From the NCBI GenBank assembly GCA_025057795.1, contig JANXEP010000046.1, positions 1 to 14,772 of the forward strand: 14,772 nt of DNA, in the 5' to 3' direction. A program made the position numbers and the translations under genes. The DNA is from Candidatus Bathyarchaeota archaeon (lineage in GTDB: Archaea > Thermoproteota > Bathyarchaeia > Bathyarchaeales > UBA233). Positions 12,895-14,772 of this stretch are shown piece after piece; positions within the stretch are counted from its first letter, which is position 1; each line of letters starts with the position of its first letter. Under the pieces are notes generated by a model that saw nothing but the letters and a program-made list of their open reading frames with translations, made no database searches and was not told the DNA's origin.

Positions 12895-13908
12895 TTAAAA
12901 CCGTAACCGCCTAAAATAGCCTGTCAAATGGACAGTTTCTTTTAGCGGTTCTTTAATAATCATGGACACACCAACAGTACACTCAAGCCAACATCCATGG
13001 CAAGAAGCAACTTTAAGCCAGCAGTCCCTAATGCCTCCATCCTTCAAAAGATGATCTGCCGGACTCTCCAAAACATTACCTATAACAACATCTGCTCTGG
13101 CGGCGCAAGCTAAAAGCATACCAAAGGGGTTAACAGCCACATAAAGCTTCCCAGCGTGGCAGATTTTAGGTGTCCTTCCCTCAAAGAAAAGTCTAAAGCC
13201 CTTAATAAACTCCGTCGGCAAAGCTAAAAAGCTTGGATCTTTATGCTTAAGCTCAATCAAAAAGTCTTGAAGTTTTGTGATTTCTCCCGGCGGCAGCCTA
13301 TTTTCAGGAGGTGGCGGATATGGATGGATGGGCTGCAACTGGACAAAGTCCACGAGGGAGCGGAGCCCCTCGATAAATTTTGGCAGAACACTTAAGTTCC
13401 ATGGAGAAATGACAGTGTTTACTCCGACAACCACTCCGCGGGCTTTTAGAAGCTTTATCGATTCTAAGGCCTTGCGGTAACTTCCAGCCACCCCTCTAAT
13501 CTTGTCGTGGATTTCTTCAGGCCCGTCGATAGAAACTGCAACCAAATCGAAGGCGTTCGCAATCTCTGAAACTTTAGACCTTTTCAAAAGGGTTCCGTTG
13601 GTGTTCATGCTCACTAGGCAGTTGTGAGCGGAAACCCTTTTTGCAAGAACAGCTAAATCTCCGCGAAGAAGGGGTTCACCTCCACTTAAATCAAAGAAGG
13701 TAACGCCTAAACTGCAAACGTTATCTATAACGGTTAAGGCCTTGCTAGTTGGCAGTTCGGGCACGCTTGTTCTCCACCAATCACAATATGCGCACATTAA
13801 GTTGCAACGACTAGTCACATTAAAAGATGCAAACAAAGGCGCGGGACTTCCAGCCTTAAATCTGAAAAAGTTTCCAAGCGCTTTGAGGGCTAAAATCCCC
13901 GCTCTCAT
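12895..13908 (-). CDS. Radical SAM protein with a cysteine-rich SPASM-like C-terminus
   Basis: A 337-residue radical S-adenosylmethionine enzyme. The cluster motif is Cys35-x3-Cys39-x2-Cys42 (CNLMCAYC), followed by the SAM-contacting GGEP (76-79), MNTNGTLL (101-108) and VSIDGPEEIHDKIRG. The C-terminal third has more cysteines: KICHAGKLYVAVNPFG, LLACAARADVVIGNV and CHGCWLECT. The GK-x-VNPFG...GNV pattern is that of SPASM/twitch domains, which hold auxiliary iron-sulfur clusters in peptide-modifying and haem-pathway enzymes. The substrate is unknown; no precursor peptide gene is visible beside it. A PYPPPPENRLPP stretch is an unusual Pro-rich loop. No strong Shine-Dalgarno precedes the ATG. Upstream are two tandem TATA-like boxes in a 19-bp duplication, so it probably has its own promoter. 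Confidence 0.82.
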   Translation of the reverse strand: MRAGILALKALGNFFRFKAGSPAPLFASFNVTSRCNLMCAYCDWWRTSVPELPTSKALTVIDNVCSLGVTFFDLSGGEPLLRGDLAVLAKRVSAHNCLVSMNTNGTLLKRSKVSEIANAFDLVAVSIDGPEEIHDKIRGVAGSYRKALESIKLLKARGVVVGVNTVISPWNLSVLPKFIEGLRSLVDFVQLQPIHPYPPPPENRLPPGEITKLQDFLIELKHKDPSFLALPTEFIKGFRLFFEGRTPKICHAGKLYVAVNPFGMLLACAARADVVIGNVLESPADHLLKDGGIRDCWLKVASCHGCWLECTVGVSMIIKEPLKETVHLTGYFRRLRF

Positions 13909-13956
13909 CTAAGTGGCTTCGCACCGCCTTATTTGTTTCAACAATTAATCTTAACA

Positions 13957-13994
13957 TTCTACAATAAATTTATAGTTCTACAATAAATTTATAG
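13957..13994 (-). repeat. Perfect 19-bp tandem duplication carrying a TATA box, upstream of the radical SAM gene
   Basis: TTCTACAATAAATTTATAG occurs twice head to tail (13957-13975 and 13976-13994) without mismatch. On the - strand each copy reads CTATAAATTTATTG, a good archaeal TATA element. Starts about 25 bases on from the proximal copy would give a leader of some 30-35 bases before the ATG at 13908. The distal copy overlaps the stop codon of the DUF424 gene (13989-13991). Confidence 0.8.
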
Positions 13995-14273
13995 TTTAAT
14001 TATCTGGGCATGGGGAACGCCCTCTATGTTTAAAATTGCTTCTGGATGAACATAGCCTTTTTCAACAGCTTTTTTGACGATATTTCTGCCTACCATGTTG
14101 ACTACCGTGGAATTTTCTATCATTTTTATGGCTTCTTCAATATCCATTTCTACACCCTTGTAGAATTCTTCCGTGATACGGAAAACTATTTTTCCTTCGC
14201 GTAGGGTTTGCCCTAAAATTTCAGCGTCGCATATCGCCAAAAGCACATGATTGCCAACTTTCCTGACTTTCAT
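13989..14273 (-). CDS. DUF424 family protein
   Basis: A 94-residue archaeal protein of the DUF424 type. Family features are an opening MKVRKVGNHVLLAICDAEILGQTLREG and the later FYKG, IENSTVVNMVGRNIVKKAVEKGYVHPEAILNIEGVPHAQ. Function is not established; the family recurs near archaeal translation genes. The frame stays open up to 14339, but those codons would overlap the end of aIF2-beta by 41 bases and give an unusual Cys-rich lead-in, so the ATG at 14273 (25 bases after the aIF2-beta stop) is preferred. No strong Shine-Dalgarno is visible. It is probably co-transcribed with aIF2-beta and may work in translation. Confidence 0.75.
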   Translation of the reverse strand: MKVRKVGNHVLLAICDAEILGQTLREGKIVFRITEEFYKGVEMDIEEAIKMIENSTVVNMVGRNIVKKAVEKGYVHPEAILNIEGVPHAQIIKL

Positions 14274-14298
14274 GTAACACTTCAATTTTATACACTTC

Positions 14299-14709
14299 TC
14301 ATAGGTGTCTGATGGAGGACTTTGCCCCGCACGCTTCACACACGAGGAATGATAGGCGTTTTTCCTTTACAATTCTCGTGTCTGGACGCTTGCACACGGG
14401 ACAAGTGACAAAAGTTTCCACATACCTCTGAATAAGCCTATTGAGGGTTTCCTTTGGAAATTTGCCTTGGAAAATGGCCTTCGATTCTTGAAGTGTAGCA
14501 GCCGTCGCCAACTCACCAGTTAAAAACTTCAAAAGGTGTTGGGGGTCGCGGTTGAGGGCTTCAGCGACGTCCTTAAAGTTTTGAATCATTGTGCGCATGC
14601 CAATAACCAGATAATTAAGTTCAGGGATCTCTAAACGCTCCCATTTGGAACTAACTTCAGGCAGTTGAGAACGCGCCCTCTTAAGCAATGTCTCATAGTC
14701 ATATTTCAT
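14299..14709 (-). CDS. Translation initiation factor aIF2 subunit beta
   Basis: A 136-residue beta subunit of the aIF2 heterotrimer that delivers initiator tRNA-Met to the small subunit. Order of parts: N-terminal helix (MKYDYETLLKRARSQLP) that in relatives binds the gamma subunit, an alpha/beta core including NFKDVAEALNRDPQHLLKFLTGELATAA (44-71), and a C-terminal zinc ribbon with Cys103, Cys106, Cys124 and Cys127 (CPVC...CEAC). The closing SSIRHL is typical. Length is normal, so the gene is complete. ATG 14709 is chosen because GGAG ends nine bases before it; an in-frame TTG at 14724 would sit on top of that GGAG. DUF424 follows directly. Confidence 0.93.
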   Translation of the reverse strand: MKYDYETLLKRARSQLPEVSSKWERLEIPELNYLVIGMRTMIQNFKDVAEALNRDPQHLLKFLTGELATAATLQESKAIFQGKFPKETLNRLIQRYVETFVTCPVCKRPDTRIVKEKRLSFLVCEACGAKSSIRHL

Positions 14710-14727
14710 TAGTGGATACTCCAAGAA

Positions 14728-14754
14728 ACAATGATCTAATCATTGTATTTAAAA
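14728..14754 (-). promoter_or_regulatory. Promoter of aIF2-beta: TATA box followed by an operator-like inverted repeat
   Basis: On the - strand TTTAAATA-type sequence at 14747-14754 is a TATA box about 40 bases before ATG 14709. Just downstream of it is a perfect 8-bp inverted repeat, ACAATGAT (14728-14735) and ATCATTGT (14739-14746), spaced by CTA. The repeat covers the stretch between TATA and the expected start of transcription, where a bound protein could block polymerase. Confidence 0.5.
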
Positions 14755-14772
14755 CTTTAACACACAATTAAT

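Noticed and set aside
13957..13994. Tandem repeat as an attachment site or target-site duplication
   Set aside because: Nothing lies between the copies, no integrase or tRNA gene is near, and the unit holds a plain TATA element.
14274..14339. Longer start for the DUF424 protein at 14339
   Set aside because: It would overlap aIF2-beta by 41 bases, and the added residues do not look like the family, which begins at MKVRKVGNHVLLA.

Overview
The window looks like a chromosomal segment of an uncultivated archaeon. Its translation genes (aIF2-beta, aIF1A, Rio1 kinase, a KH-domain protein) are archaeal in form. It also carries a DUF424 protein, a UPF0282 metallo-beta-lactamase-fold protein, a type III RuBisCO with AMP phosphorylase, and what looks like an archaeal C/D box guide RNA. 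Moderate GC and this gene mix fit a Bathyarchaeia-like member of the Thermoproteota, but that placement is inference. No mobile element, CRISPR array, tRNA or rRNA gene is visible.

Layout. Positions 2-502 hold the C-terminal end of a membrane-anchored extracellular protein, probably a solute-binding lipoprotein-like component. Positions 662-3687 hold a + strand run: an NAD-dependent sugar epimerase/dehydratase-like SDR, then two tandem paralogous iron-sulfur proteins of the epoxyqueuosine-reductase/reductive-dehalogenase-like superfamily. Positions 3744-7527 hold all three enzymes of the archaeal AMP (nucleoside/pentose-bisphosphate) pathway: ribose-1,5-bisphosphate isomerase (+), type III RuBisCO (-, split by a one-base frameshift) and AMP phosphorylase (+, divergent from RuBisCO). 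A UPF0282 protein (-) ends tail to tail with AMP phosphorylase. The 8519-8814 gap contains a well-formed C/D box sRNA and, further on, a perfect hairpin of unknown nature. A bicupin protein and an MFS transporter follow on +. From 11145 to the end everything is on the - strand: an aIF1A-Rio1-KH operon, then (upstream of it) a radical SAM protein, then aIF2-beta with DUF424.

How it fits together. AMP phosphorylase releases ribose-1,5-bisphosphate from AMP, the isomerase makes ribulose-1,5-bisphosphate, and RuBisCO fixes CO2 to give two 3-phosphoglycerates, so nucleotides feed central carbon metabolism. The frameshift in RuBisCO is the key uncertainty: every active-site residue downstream is intact, so an assembly error, a fresh mutation or ribosomal frameshifting are all possible. 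The translation and ribosome-biogenesis genes form a separate, conserved housekeeping block. The most interesting non-coding object is the C/D box RNA: its D guide is complementary to a tRNA-Leu(CAA) anticodon loop and, by the D+5 rule, would direct 2'-O-methylation of wobble C34.
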